Shown here in pieces: positions 34,338 to 44,061 of a stretch of DNA of 64,000 bases. The notes under the pieces are model-generated. The model saw only the letters and a program-made list of their open reading frames with translations, ran no database searches and was not told where the DNA came from. Numbering within the stretch: position 1 is the first letter of the stretch; each line of letters starts with the position of its first letter. Made by a program: the position numbers and the translations under genes. Source of the stretch: Ideonella sp. (lineage in GTDB: Bacteria; Pseudomonadota; Gammaproteobacteria; Burkholderiales; Burkholderiaceae_C); contig JABTUY010000008.1 of the NCBI GenBank assembly GCA_015075165.1, positions 1 through 64,000 on the forward strand. Reading direction: 5' to 3'.

Positions 34338-35128
34338 CGGTGAGCCAGCGCCGGCAACTGGCTGCGCACCGCGGCGATGCGCTCGCGGTCGAGCTCGGCC
34401 AGCACGACGCCGGCGCCCTCGTCGCGGCATGCCAGCACCTCGCCCCACGGATCGACCACCAGGCTGTGGCCGAAGGTGCGGCGGCCGTTGTCGTGTACGC
34501 CGCCTTGCGCCGGCGCGATCACGTAGCACTGGTTCTCCACCGCGCGTGCGCGCAGCAAGAGCTCCCAGTGCGCGGAGCCGGTGGTGTGCGTGAAGGCCGA
34601 CGGCACGCAGATCAGGTCGCACGGCGGCTGCATCAGCGCGCGGTAGAGCTCGGGAAAGCGCAGGTCGTAGCACACCGACAGGCCGACGCGCCAGCCGTCG
34701 ACGTCGAGCGCCACCGGCGCATTGCCGGCCTCGAGCACGCGGCCCTCGTCGTACTGCTCGCGCCCGTTGTCGTAGGCGAACAGGTGGATCTTGTCGTAGC
34801 GTGCGGCGCGCCGGCCGTCGGGGCCGTAGACGCAGCAGGCGTTGCGCACCCGCTCGGGCTGCGCGCTGCGCAGCGGCAGCGTGCCACCGACCACCCACAC
34901 GCCGGCGCGGCGCGCAGCGTCGGCCAGCATCTGCTGGATCGGGCCATCGCCATCGGCCTCGGCCACCGCGAGCTTGTCGCGGTCGTGCCGGCCGAGCAGG
35001 CAGAAGTACTCGGGCAGCGCGACCAGGCGCGCGCCCGCGCGCGCAGCCTCGTCGATCAGGCTGGCGGCGGTGTCGAGGTTGCGCGCCACGTCGGGCGTGG
35101 ACACCATCTGCAAGGCGGCGATCTTCAT
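34322..35128 (-). CDS. Carbon-nitrogen hydrolase (nitrilase superfamily)
   Basis: The 268-residue enzyme has the full Glu-Lys-Cys triad: Glu in LVALPEYFCLL, Lys in RYDKIHLF and Cys in LSVCYDLRFPELYR. It belongs with NIT1/omega-amidase-type amidases that deaminate glutathione analogues or keto-acid amides; the exact substrate is unassigned. It follows yhdP on the same strand by about 40 bases, an order common in betaproteobacteria. The last residues come from the adjacent repeat array, so the C-terminus may have been altered by repeat expansion. Confidence 0.88.
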   Translation of the reverse strand: MKIAALQMVSTPDVARNLDTAASLIDEAARAGARLVALPEYFCLLGRHDRDKLAVAEADGDGPIQQMLADAARRAGVWVVGGTLPLRSAQPERVRNACCVYGPDGRRAARYDKIHLFAYDNGREQYDEGRVLEAGNAPVALDVDGWRVGLSVCYDLRFPELYRALMQPPCDLICVPSAFTHTTGSAHWELLLRARAVENQCYVIAPAQGGVHDNGRRTFGHSLVVDPWGEVLACRDEGAGVVLAELDRERIAAVRSQLPALAHRRAAW

Positions 35129-35168
35129 GGGCTGCGGTGGTTGCACGCGCCAGTGGCGGCACGCCGCC

Positions 35169-38100
35169 TCATTGTGGCGCGCTCGGCGCACTGCCGGGAG
35201 CGGCAACATCGCCCGGCTTGCGCTCGACGCGCTCGGTCGACGGCTGGTCCCAGCTGCCGGTGACGCGGAACTCGCGCGTGTTGGCGGCGATCAGCGGCCG
35301 GCGCAGCAACCACTGCGCGACGAACGTACCGAGACCGATCGCCGGATTGATCGCCGCATAGGCCAGCGACGCGGTACCGGCGTTGATCTCGGGCACGACG
35401 AACAGGCGCAGGTCTTGCGTCTCGCGCACCAGGTCGGCCTTGCCGTCGAGCAGCACGGTGGCCTGCACGCCGCGCATGCGCAGGCTGGCGATGTCGGCCA
35501 CGCCGGCAGCCAGGCGCACGTCGCCGTCGACGCTGTCGAACGCGAAACCCTCTTCGAACACATCGCGGAAGTCGAGCAGCAATCGCCGCGGCAGCGCCTG
35601 CAGGCTCAGCACGCCGAGCAGGCGCGCCGCACCGGCGTCGGCCTTCAGGAAGCGGCCCGACTCCAGCGCGATCGTCAACTGTCCGTCGAGGCTGGACACA
35701 TCGGGCACCAGCGGCGAGCCCGCCCAGCCGACGCGGCCTTGCGCCTTGCCTTTGCCGCCATCGAGGGTCTTGCCGAAACCGAGCCGTTCGAGGAACGCTC
35801 CGCTGTCGACGAGGTCGAGCTCGAAATCCATCGCCATGCGGCGCCGGCCGCCTGCCACCGGCCCCGATTGCCCGCTGCCGCTAAGCGTCGCATCGGGCGT
35901 GCGCAGCACCAGGCGCTGCAGCCGCCAGTCGGCGCCAGCGGTCAGTGCCGCGTCGCCGCGGCCTGCGGCGACGAGCTCGGCACGGCCGAGCGCGTGGCCG
36001 CGCCAGCGCAGGTCGTCGACCTTCACGTCCATCGACGGCAGCGACGGCGGCGGCGCCGCGTCAGCGGCCGTCGTCGTGGCCGGCTCGGTCGGCGGCAGCC
36101 ACAGCCGCGACAGGCGGGCATTGAACTGCCCGGCGTCGGCCGCGCGCGGCTCGCGCAGCTCGATCGTACCGGCCACTTGATCGGACTGCACCGCAGCGTG
36201 CCACCCGGTGGCGCCGCCGTCGCGCAACGTGCGCCGCAGCTCGACGGTGTTGCCGGTGAAGCGCCGGCCGGTCAGCAGCAGGTCGCGGGCGCGCAGCGTG
36301 ATGCGCTGCGGCAGGTAGCCGGCGAGCGGCGACGGTCCCGCCGCGCCGTCGCCTGCTAGCCGCGTGCGCCAGGCATCGAGCGACACGCCGCTGCCGAGAT
36401 CGACGATCGCCTGCCCACCTTCGACCGCCGGCGGCGCCGCGTGGTTGATGCCCAGCGCGCCCCGCAGCACGCGCACGCCCTCGGGTGCCCGCTCGCGCAG
36501 GTATTGCGCCTGTACCACCGAACCGAGCTCCACACGCAGCAGGTCGCGCGGCATTGCGGTGGCGCTGCTCGATGGCGCCTGCAGTTCGGTCTGCACGCGC
36601 AGCGGCCACGTGGCATCGGCAGCCTTGGCCAGCGGCGCCGGCAGATCGATCACCATGCCGGCCAAGTTGCTGGTCAACAGCAGTTCGGGTTGACCGTGCG
36701 CGAAGCCGAGCTGCAGTCGGTAGGCGGCCTGCCCTTGCAGCGCCGACATCCACGGCGAGCCGGCGCCGAGTTCGCGCCGCAGCCCGTCGGCACTCGCGCT
36801 GCCTTGGCCGGCGAAGCGCAGGCTGCCGTCGGGTTGCGTGCCGCCATCGAAGCCCAGCTCGCCGCCGAGCGCGCGCGCACGTGCATCGACGATGCGCAGG
36901 CCCTTCTCCGTGAAATCGACACGGCCGCGTGTCTGCGCCAGCAGCGGCACGTCGGCACGCAGCCGCACGTCGTTGCCCGGCAGCTGCACGCTGCCGCGCA
37001 CGGTGGTCTGCTGCAGATGCGCCAGCGGCAGGCGCAGGTCGAGGCGCAGATCGGCGTCACCCGTGGTGCTGGCCTGCGCGAGCGCGGCCAGCGGCTCGCC
37101 GAGCGGCGTGGTGTTCACGTAGCGCAGCATGTCGGCCAGCGGTCCGCGTGCCTGGCCGGCGATCTCGAGCACGCGCTCGTGCGACAGGTCGGCGATCGTG
37201 GCGTCGACGCCGCGCAGGTCGACGCCGAAGATGCGCCCCTGTGCCTGGCGGATGCGCATGCTGCCGCGCTCGAACACGACCTCGCCTGCGGCCTGCGTGA
37301 TCGCCGGCCACGGCGACTCGTACGCGGGCTCGCCGGCGCCGGCCGGCACGCTCGGCACGTAGGCGAAGGTGGTGTCCTTGACCCGCCCGGCGATGCGGAA
37401 GGTGCCGTCACGCGCCACTTTCGGGTCATGGAAGGGGAAATCCCACAGGTCGCCCCTGACGTCGAAGCGCGCCGCACCGATGGTGCCGGCCTGCACGGCG
37501 CGCTGCACATACTCGCGCGCGTTGCGTGGCAGCCCCAGCGGAAGGTAGCGCGCCACGCGCGTGGCCGGGGCATCGGCGAACTCGCCATGCAGGTCGAGCA
37601 CGCCAGGGAAGCGCCCGCCGCGGCCGAAGCCCGCGCCGGCGCCGGTCTTCCAGCCCAGTGTCAGCTCACCGTGCGCGTCGTCGTTCTCGAAGCGTGCCTG
37701 CTTGACCTGCAGATCGATCGGCGCTGCCGTGCCGTCACCCGGCGCACCGAGGCGCCAGGCGAGTTGCGCGTCGAACTTGCGCAGCGGCACCACCGGCTGC
37801 TCGAACACACCGGGGAACTCGAACGCGCCGCCGGCCATGGCCAGCCGCGCGTCGCCGCCGAGTTCGCTGGCCTGCAGGTCGATGTCGGCATTGACGAAGC
37901 CCGGCCGCCCGACGCCCTGGGCGGCCGGCGCGGCGGCGATCGACAAGCCCTTGATGTGCGCGCGCGCCTGGTAGTGGCGCGGTGCATCGAGCGGGCCGTC
38001 CCAGCGCGCGGCCAGGTCGCCGACGGTGCCGCGTGGCGCCAGCTCGGCCAGCAGCTTGCGCAATGCGTCGCCGAGCGGCAGGCGCGACGCGATCGACGCC

Positions 38101-39245
38101 ATCGCCGCCAGATCGAGCCGGTTGGCGTTGAACTCGCCGGCTTCGACGGCCTCGGATCCGGCAGTGCCGGCGATGCGCCAGCTGGCATCGAGATCGCTCG
38201 CCGCCCAGGCGATGCCGTCGGCGGTGGCAAACTCGAGGCCGCGCGCCGCCACCCGGGCACGTTGCCGGTCGCGGCTGCCTTCGAGGCGCGTGCGCAGGTG
38301 CTCGAACCGCAGCGGCTGCAGCTCGCTCGCCAGCCGCAGCGACACGTCGCGCAGCGCCACGTCGACCGTCGCGGCGCTGGGCTCACCGTCGCGCAGCTCG
38401 ACCCAGCCACGCACGGCGCCGCGGCCCTCGCGCAACTCGAACGGCAGCGCCACGTATTGCCGCATCAGCGCCACGTCGACCAGCGGCAGGTCGGCGTAGA
38501 CCGTGCCGCGCCAGCGCCGCCAGTCGCCGCTGCGCGCGACGATCGGCTGGCTCAGCCGCGCGCGCAACGAGAAGCGGTCGCCCCAGGTGGCCTGCGGCGT
38601 GGCGTCGATGCGCAGCTCGTGCCGGCGCAGCCGGTTGCGCACGACAACGACGGTGTCGGTCAGCTGCAGCGGCGGCGCGGCTCGCTGCTCGTCGATCCAT
38701 GTCAGCGTGGCATCGCGGATCACGAACTCATGCTGCTCGAAGAACCAGTCGACCGCTGCGCTGCCCGTCTCGGCGTCTGCGCCGACGCGTCCGGCCATCT
38801 CCAGGCCGCCGACGCTGACGCGCCCCTGCGGGTCGCGCCGCACCACGAGCTCGGCACCATCGATCAGCAGCTGGTCGAAGCGCAGTTGCAGTGCCAGCAG
38901 CGACGGCACCGACAGCGCGGCCGACACGCGCGGCAGACGCAGCGCCTCACGACCGCGTCCATCGCGGATCACCACGTCGCGCAGCTCGGCCGCCGGCACC
39001 CCGCCGCCCGCGTGCGCTTCGATCGCGCCGATCGTCACCGGCACGCCCAGCTCGCGGCTGGCCAGCGCTTCGACGCGCGGTCTCCATTCGTCGATGTGGG
39101 GCAAAATCCCCCAGGTCAGGATCAGCCACGCGGCCAGCAGTAGGCTCCACGCCAGCAGCAACAGGCCGACCACCCAGCGCAGGGCGCGGGTCGGCCAGCG
39201 CCACCAGGAGCCGCGCGACACGATGACGTTGGGGGCGGGGGACAT
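35169..39245 (-). CDS. yhdP: YhdP-family AsmA-like envelope protein
   Basis: This very long protein (1358 residues) has one N-terminal membrane helix (about 20-45, LLLLAWSLLLAAWLILTWG) and a repetitive beta-rich periplasmic body. It ends with the conserved AsmA/YhdP block (KADAGAARLLGVLSLQALPRRLLLDFRDVF, residues about 1215-1245, given here in part). YhdP-class proteins bridge the periplasm and carry phospholipids to the outer membrane. The gene is divergent from glnE and is followed by the nitrilase, the usual betaproteobacterial context. Confidence 0.92.
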   Translation of the reverse strand: MSPAPNVIVSRGSWWRWPTRALRWVVGLLLLAWSLLLAAWLILTWGILPHIDEWRPRVEALASRELGVPVTIGAIEAHAGGGVPAAELRDVVIRDGRGREALRLPRVSAALSVPSLLALQLRFDQLLIDGAELVVRRDPQGRVSVGGLEMAGRVGADAETGSAAVDWFFEQHEFVIRDATLTWIDEQRAAPPLQLTDTVVVVRNRLRRHELRIDATPQATWGDRFSLRARLSQPIVARSGDWRRWRGTVYADLPLVDVALMRQYVALPFELREGRGAVRGWVELRDGEPSAATVDVALRDVSLRLASELQPLRFEHLRTRLEGSRDRQRARVAARGLEFATADGIAWAASDLDASWRIAGTAGSEAVEAGEFNANRLDLAAMASIASRLPLGDALRKLLAELAPRGTVGDLAARWDGPLDAPRHYQARAHIKGLSIAAAPAAQGVGRPGFVNADIDLQASELGGDARLAMAGGAFEFPGVFEQPVVPLRKFDAQLAWRLGAPGDGTAAPIDLQVKQARFENDDAHGELTLGWKTGAGAGFGRGGRFPGVLDLHGEFADAPATRVARYLPLGLPRNAREYVQRAVQAGTIGAARFDVRGDLWDFPFHDPKVARDGTFRIAGRVKDTTFAYVPSVPAGAGEPAYESPWPAITQAAGEVVFERGSMRIRQAQGRIFGVDLRGVDATIADLSHERVLEIAGQARGPLADMLRYVNTTPLGEPLAALAQASTTGDADLRLDLRLPLAHLQQTTVRGSVQLPGNDVRLRADVPLLAQTRGRVDFTEKGLRIVDARARALGGELGFDGGTQPDGSLRFAGQGSASADGLRRELGAGSPWMSALQGQAAYRLQLGFAHGQPELLLTSNLAGMVIDLPAPLAKAADATWPLRVQTELQAPSSSATAMPRDLLRVELGSVVQAQYLRERAPEGVRVLRGALGINHAAPPAVEGGQAIVDLGSGVSLDAWRTRLAGDGAAGPSPLAGYLPQRITLRARDLLLTGRRFTGNTVELRRTLRDGGATGWHAAVQSDQVAGTIELREPRAADAGQFNARLSRLWLPPTEPATTTAADAAPPPSLPSMDVKVDDLRWRGHALGRAELVAAGRGDAALTAGADWRLQRLVLRTPDATLSGSGQSGPVAGGRRRMAMDFELDLVDSGAFLERLGFGKTLDGGKGKAQGRVGWAGSPLVPDVSSLDGQLTIALESGRFLKADAGAARLLGVLSLQALPRRLLLDFRDVFEEGFAFDSVDGDVRLAAGVADIASLRMRGVQATVLLDGKADLVRETQDLRLFVVPEINAGTASLAYAAINPAIGLGTFVAQWLLRRPLIAANTREFRVTGSWDQPSTERVERKPGDVAAPGSAPSAPQ

Positions 39246-39393
39246 CGAATGAAGCTACACCGGCAGAAAACGCGCCGCGACGCCGCTCGCTGCGCTGCGC
39301 ACACGCACGCCGCCTGGTGGATCGAATCGTGGGCCGACTCGTGGGAGCGTTCCCCCGCAGCCGGTCCAATCTAGCACAGCGTCGGGCCCTCAC

Positions 39394-42153
39394 GTGCACA
39401 CCGCTGGCGACGCGCCCGCCGGGGCAACCGGCCGATACAACGCAGGCGCCGCACGCGCGGAGCACAGCCGTTACGTGCAGCGGGTGCGCCGACGCTACGG
39501 CGCCGAGATCGCGACACTGGCCGCAGGCATTCCCGACCGCGTCGGCATCGAGGCGCTGGTCGCGCTGCTGCAGCGGCAAGGGCGGCCGTTGGCATCGGTT
39601 CTACGCGTGGCTCGCCACGCGGTGATCGAGCGCCTGGTGGTGCTCGATGTCGAGCAGGTCGCGCCGCTGGAAGCGGTGACCTCGGCGATGACCGCGCTGG
39701 CCGAGATGGCGCTCGAGCTCGGTCTCGAACACGCGCTGGCCGAGGAAGACGCGCAGCACGGGCCACCGCTCGATGGTGACGGCCGGCGCGTCGACTTCTG
39801 GATCGTCGGCATGGGCAAGCTCGGCGCGCGCGAGCTCAACGTGTCGTCCGACATCGATCTCGTCTACCTGTGCGGCGACGAAGGCCAGTGCGCACACAGC
39901 GGCCTGAGTGCGCAGGAGTACTTCGCACGCGTGGCCAAGCGGCTGCACGCGCTGATCGCCGAGGTGACCGACGACGGCTTCGTGTTCCGCATCGACCTCG
40001 CGCTGCGGCCCAACGGCAACTCCGGCCCGCCGGTGGCCAGCCTGGCGGCGCTGGAGCAGTACTTCCAGGTGCAAGGCCGCGAGTGGGAGCGCTTCGCGTG
40101 GCTGAAGAGCCGCGTGATCGCGCCGCGCGCAGGCGTGGCCGACGGCCGTGCGCTGGCGCTGCGCAGCCTGGTCACGCCGTTCGTCTACCGCCGCTACCTC
40201 GATTACGGCGTGTTCGAGGGCCTGCGCCAGCTGCACCGGCGCATCCGCGAGGAGGCGCAACGCCGCGCCGCCGGCCGCCCGGAGCGCGCCAACGACGTCA
40301 AGCTCTCGCGCGGCGGCATCCGCGAGATCGAGTTCATCGTGCAGCTGCTGCAGGTGGTGCGCGGCGGCCAGTTCCCCGAAATCCGCACCCGCTCGACGCT
40401 GCGCGGCCTGCAGCGGCTGGTCGCGCACGGCCTGATGCCGGCCGAGACCGCGCAGCGGCTGGCCGCTGCCTACACGCTGCTGCGTCGCATCGAGCACCGC
40501 ATCCAGTACCTCGACGACCAGCAGACGCACGTGCTGCCGACCGTCGACGCCGATCTGGCGTGGATCGCGCAGTCGCTCGTGCTCGACGCGGGCGGCGACA
40601 CGGCGGCGCTGCTCGACGCGCTGGGCACAGCGCGCGAGTTCGTCGCCGACGAGTTCGACGCGCTGCTGCACGACGGCCAGACGCCGGCGGCGCCGAGCCG
40701 CGGCAGTTGCAAGGGCTGCAGCGGCAGCGCGCAACCGGTCGACGCCGCCGAGCTGCGCGCCGCGCTGCCGCCGGCGCTGGCGCAGCGCCTGGAGCTGTGG
40801 GCCGACAAGCCACGCGTGCAGTCGCTGCGTGACGAGACCAAGCTGCGCCTCGGGCGGCTGGTGCAACGCGCCGCCGCCAGCGTCGGCGCCGGCCATTGCA
40901 CCGAAGATGCCGCGCTGCGCTTCATCGACTGGCTCGAGCCGCTGCTGCGCCGCGAGTCGTACGTGGCGCTGCTCGACGAGCGCAACGAGGTGCTGCAGCG
41001 CCTGCTGCGGCTGCTCGGGCTGGCGCGCTGGCCGATGCAGTACCTGATGCGCCACCCCGGCGTGATCGACGAGCTGGCCGATCCGCGGCTGCTGCACGAG
41101 CGCTTCCGGCGTGACGAGCTGATCGCCGACCTCGAAGGCCGCCACACCGGGTGGCAGCGCGGCGGCGAGGCCGACGAGGGTGCGCTGCTCGACACGCTGC
41201 GCCACGCGCACCACGCCGAGGTGTTCCGCACGCTGGTGCGCGACGTCGAAGGGCTGCTCAGCGTCGAGCAGGTGGCCGACGACCTGTCGGCGCTGGCCGA
41301 CGCGCTGATCGACTGCACCGTGCGCTGGGCATGGCAGCACCTGAAGAACCGGCACCGCGAGCAGCCGCGGTTGGCGGTGATCGCCTACGGCAAGCTCGGT
41401 GGCAAGGAGCTCGGCTACGGCAGCGACCTCGACGTCGTCTTCCTGTACGACGACAGCGACGAAGCCGACCCCGATCGGGCGCAGGAGGTGTATGGCGCGT
41501 TCGTGCGCAAGCTGATCACCTGGCTGACGCTGCGCACGCCGGCGGGCCAGCTGTTCGACATCGACACCGCGTTGCGGCCGAACGGCAATTCCGGCCTGCT
41601 GGTGACTTCGATCGCCGCCTACGAGCGCTACCAAGAGGGCCGCGGCAGCAACACCGCGTGGACCTGGGAGCACCAGGCACTGACGCGCGCGCGCTTCTGC
41701 GCCGGGCCCGCCGAGCTGCAGCCGCGCTTCGACGCCGCGCGCGCCAAGGTGCTCACTGCCGCGCGCGACGGCGGGGCGCTGGCGCGCGAGGTGGTGACCA
41801 TGCGCGAGCGCGTGCGCGCGGCGCACCCGGTGCCGGCCGGGCGTTTCGACGTCAAACACAGCGCGGGCGGCATGATGGACGCCGAATTCGCGGTGCAGCA
41901 CCTGGTGCTCGCGCATGCCCACCGTCACGCCGACCTGGTCGACAACGTGGGCAACATTGCGCTGCTGCAGCGCGCCGAGGACCACGCGCTGCTGCCGCCC
42001 GGCGTGGGCCGCGCCGCGGCACAGGCGTATCGCGAGCTGCGGCGCGCCCAGCACCGGGCGCGGCTCGACGAGCAGCCGACGCAGTTCGCACCCGAACTGC
42101 TGGCTGCCGAGCAGCAGGCCATCGCCGCGCTGTGGCACGCGGTGTTCGGTTGA
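39394..42153 (+). CDS. glnE: Bifunctional glutamine synthetase adenylyltransferase/adenylyl-removing enzyme
   Basis: GlnE adenylylates and deadenylylates glutamine synthetase in response to PII and glutamine. Both nucleotidyltransferase domains are present. The N-terminal one has GMGKLGARELNVSSDIDLVY. The C-terminal one has YGKLGGKELGYGSDLDVVFLY. Each is followed by LRPNGNSG and helical GlnE linkers. The start is probably the GTG at 39394; no strong ribosome site is visible, so the N-terminus is uncertain. Length 919 is normal. Confidence 0.95.
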   Translation: MHTAGDAPAGATGRYNAGAARAEHSRYVQRVRRRYGAEIATLAAGIPDRVGIEALVALLQRQGRPLASVLRVARHAVIERLVVLDVEQVAPLEAVTSAMTALAEMALELGLEHALAEEDAQHGPPLDGDGRRVDFWIVGMGKLGARELNVSSDIDLVYLCGDEGQCAHSGLSAQEYFARVAKRLHALIAEVTDDGFVFRIDLALRPNGNSGPPVASLAALEQYFQVQGREWERFAWLKSRVIAPRAGVADGRALALRSLVTPFVYRRYLDYGVFEGLRQLHRRIREEAQRRAAGRPERANDVKLSRGGIREIEFIVQLLQVVRGGQFPEIRTRSTLRGLQRLVAHGLMPAETAQRLAAAYTLLRRIEHRIQYLDDQQTHVLPTVDADLAWIAQSLVLDAGGDTAALLDALGTAREFVADEFDALLHDGQTPAAPSRGSCKGCSGSAQPVDAAELRAALPPALAQRLELWADKPRVQSLRDETKLRLGRLVQRAAASVGAGHCTEDAALRFIDWLEPLLRRESYVALLDERNEVLQRLLRLLGLARWPMQYLMRHPGVIDELADPRLLHERFRRDELIADLEGRHTGWQRGGEADEGALLDTLRHAHHAEVFRTLVRDVEGLLSVEQVADDLSALADALIDCTVRWAWQHLKNRHREQPRLAVIAYGKLGGKELGYGSDLDVVFLYDDSDEADPDRAQEVYGAFVRKLITWLTLRTPAGQLFDIDTALRPNGNSGLLVTSIAAYERYQEGRGSNTAWTWEHQALTRARFCAGPAELQPRFDAARAKVLTAARDGGALAREVVTMRERVRAAHPVPAGRFDVKHSAGGMMDAEFAVQHLVLAHAHRHADLVDNVGNIALLQRAEDHALLPPGVGRAAAQAYRELRRAQHRARLDEQPTQFAPELLAAEQQAIAALWHAVFG

Positions 42154-42194
42154 GCGGCGCGGCCGGCGCCGTCGCGGCTGCCGACACGGCCCGG

Positions 42195-42797
42195 ATGCCC
42201 AGCGCGCCACGCTCGCGCGCCTGGTGGGCGGTGGCGCTCGCGCTGGTCGCCGGCAGCCTGGCAATGGGCTTTGCCGATGCCAGCCGCTTCGACTGGCAGC
42301 CTGGCCTCGCGTGGCAGCAGCCCTGGCGCTGGTGGAGCGCTGCGTGGGTGCATTGGAGCCAGGCCCACCTCGCCGCCAACCTGCTCGGCACGCTGCTGGT
42401 CGCGCTGCTCGGCTGGCGCGCCGGCTGTGGCCGTTCCGATGCCGTCGCCTGGTTCGCTGCCTGGCCGCTGACCCAGCTGGCGCTGCTCGCGCAACCCGCG
42501 TTGCTGCGCTATGGCGGCCTGTCGGGCGTGCTGCACGCCGGCATCGTGGTCGCCGCCTTCGCGCTGCTGCTGAGCGGCCGCGGCGCGCGGCGTGCGCTCG
42601 GCGCGGCCATCGTCGCCGGGGTAGTGCTCAAGCTGCTGCTCGAGCAGCCGTGGCAGGGCCCGTTGCAGATCCGCCCGGGCTGGGACATCGCGATCGCGCC
42701 GGCCGCCCACGTGAGCGGCGCACTGGCCGGTGCAGTGTCTGCGGCGGCCGCGGCGATCTGGCGTCACGCCGTCGGCCTGCGCCGCGCTGCGCACTGA
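42195..42797 (+). CDS. rrtA: Rhombosortase (rhomboid-type intramembrane protease)
   Basis: The 200-residue multi-helix protein carries the rhomboid-like HWSQAHLAANLLG segment. It also has the rhombosortase catalytic-Ser motif RYGGLSGVLHAG (Ser110) and a late catalytic His in AHVSGALAG (His172). Rhombosortases cut GlyGly-CTERM tails from exported proteins. The subtilase at 18.2-20.3 kb has such a tail and is a natural substrate candidate. The gene follows glnE by 41 bases. A TTG overlapping the glnE stop is an alternative start. Confidence 0.85.
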   Translation: MPSAPRSRAWWAVALALVAGSLAMGFADASRFDWQPGLAWQQPWRWWSAAWVHWSQAHLAANLLGTLLVALLGWRAGCGRSDAVAWFAAWPLTQLALLAQPALLRYGGLSGVLHAGIVVAAFALLLSGRGARRALGAAIVAGVVLKLLLEQPWQGPLQIRPGWDIAIAPAAHVSGALAGAVSAAAAAIWRHAVGLRRAAH

Positions 42798-42810
42798 CGG
42801 GCCACCGATC

Positions 42811-43767
42811 ATGTCGCCACCCCGCGAGCGCCACGCCCACCTCGACCGCCTGGCGGTGGCCACGCTGCTGCTGTGCTGCGCCGTCTGGGGCCTGGGCCAG
42901 GTGGCGAGCAAGGTGGCGCTGGTCGAGGTGCCGCCGCTGTTGCAGGCCGCCGCGCGCTCGCTCGGCGCGGCGGTGCTGGTGGCGCAGTGGGCGCGCTGGC
43001 GCGGCATTGAGCTGCTGCAGCGCGATGGCACGCTCGGCGCCGGCCTGACCGCCGGGCTGCTGTTCGCGGCCGAGTTCGGCTGCATCTTCAGCGGCTTGCA
43101 GTTCACCAGTGCGTCGCGCATGGTGGTGTTCATCTACCTGGCGCCGTTCGTCGTCGCGCTTGGCATGCCGCTGATCGCGCGCAGCGAACGGCTCGACGCC
43201 TGGCAGAGCCTCGGCCTGCTCGCCGCGTTCGCCGGCGTGGCGTGGGCCTTCGCCGAAGGCTTCCAGCGACCGTCGGTGGGCCAGCGGCAGTGGATCGGCG
43301 ATGCGCTCGGGGTCGCCGGTGCGGTGCTGTGGGGCCTGACCACGCTGGTGATCCGCGGCAGCCGGCTGTCGCACACTGCGCCCGAGAAGACACTGTTCTA
43401 TCAGCTCGCGGTCTCGGGCGTCGCGCTGGCGCTGGCTTCGTGGCTGCACGGCGAGGGCTGGCCGGCACGCCTGAGCGCGCTGCCGGCCGGGTCTCTGGCG
43501 TTCCAGATCGTGATCGTGTCGTTCGCCAGCTACCTGTTGTGGTTCTGGCTGATCCGGCACTACCCCGCAACGCTGCTGTCGGCGTTCACGTTGCTGACGC
43601 CGGTGCTCGGGCTGCTGTCCGGCGTGGCGTTGCTCGGCGACCCGCTGACCACGCGCCTCGTCACCGCGCTGGCCGCGGTGGCGCTCGGCATCGCGCTGGT
43701 CCATCGCGGCGAGCCTGCCCGCCGCGTGCCCAACCGCCGAACTTCACAAATCGATACGGAACTCTGA
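42811..43767 (+). CDS. EamA/DMT-family transporter
   Basis: The 318-residue protein has ten hydrophobic helices arranged as two EamA repeats. The first opens LLLCCAVWGLGQVASKVALVEV, the second GVAGAVLWGLTTLVIRG. Substrate unknown; family members export amino acids or other metabolites. It starts 13 bases after the rhombosortase stop, so the two are co-transcribed. Confidence 0.88.
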   Translation: MSPPRERHAHLDRLAVATLLLCCAVWGLGQVASKVALVEVPPLLQAAARSLGAAVLVAQWARWRGIELLQRDGTLGAGLTAGLLFAAEFGCIFSGLQFTSASRMVVFIYLAPFVVALGMPLIARSERLDAWQSLGLLAAFAGVAWAFAEGFQRPSVGQRQWIGDALGVAGAVLWGLTTLVIRGSRLSHTAPEKTLFYQLAVSGVALALASWLHGEGWPARLSALPAGSLAFQIVIVSFASYLLWFWLIRHYPATLLSAFTLLTPVLGLLSGVALLGDPLTTRLVTALAAVALGIALVHRGEPARRVPNRRTSQIDTEL

Positions 43768-44061
43768 GCGCGCGGCCGGGTCACACCACACGATCGCGCG
43801 TCGTTGCGATTCGATGCGTGGTTGGGGTTCGAGCCTCGCGGTGGGGAAGTCCGCGACAAGCTCATTGTCTTTATTGCTGTGCAGCCCGCCGGTCTCGCCG
43901 GTGGAAATCCCGGAGCGCTTCTCCTCCTCCTCCCTCCCTCCCTCCTTCGCTCGGGGGCGCTGCACGGCAACTTTCTTCCTCGAGTGCCAGCCCGACCTCT
44001 GGCGCCGATTGCGGCGCGGGTCGCCCGTTGCGGCGAGACCGGCGCCAGGCCAGTACGTCGA
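43768..44061. other. Intergenic stretch between convergent genes, with polypyrimidine tract
   Basis: The 294 bases between the EamA transporter and corA hold no credible gene. The only clear feature is a 31-base uninterrupted pyrimidine run (43918-43948) built of CTC and CCCT repeats. On the minus strand it is a G-rich run with three consecutive GGGA units that could form a G-quadruplex or a triplex. No intrinsic terminator is seen. Confidence 0.7.

Noticed and set aside
36441-39143. 900-codon open frame on the plus strand
   Set aside because: It is antisense to yhdP, whose protein matches a known family end to end. The frame has the Arg/Gln/His/Ala-rich bias of GC-driven shadow frames.
39601-42264. 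887-codon minus-strand open frame over glnE
   Set aside because: Shadow of the GlnE coding frame, with low-complexity His/Arg/Gln content.
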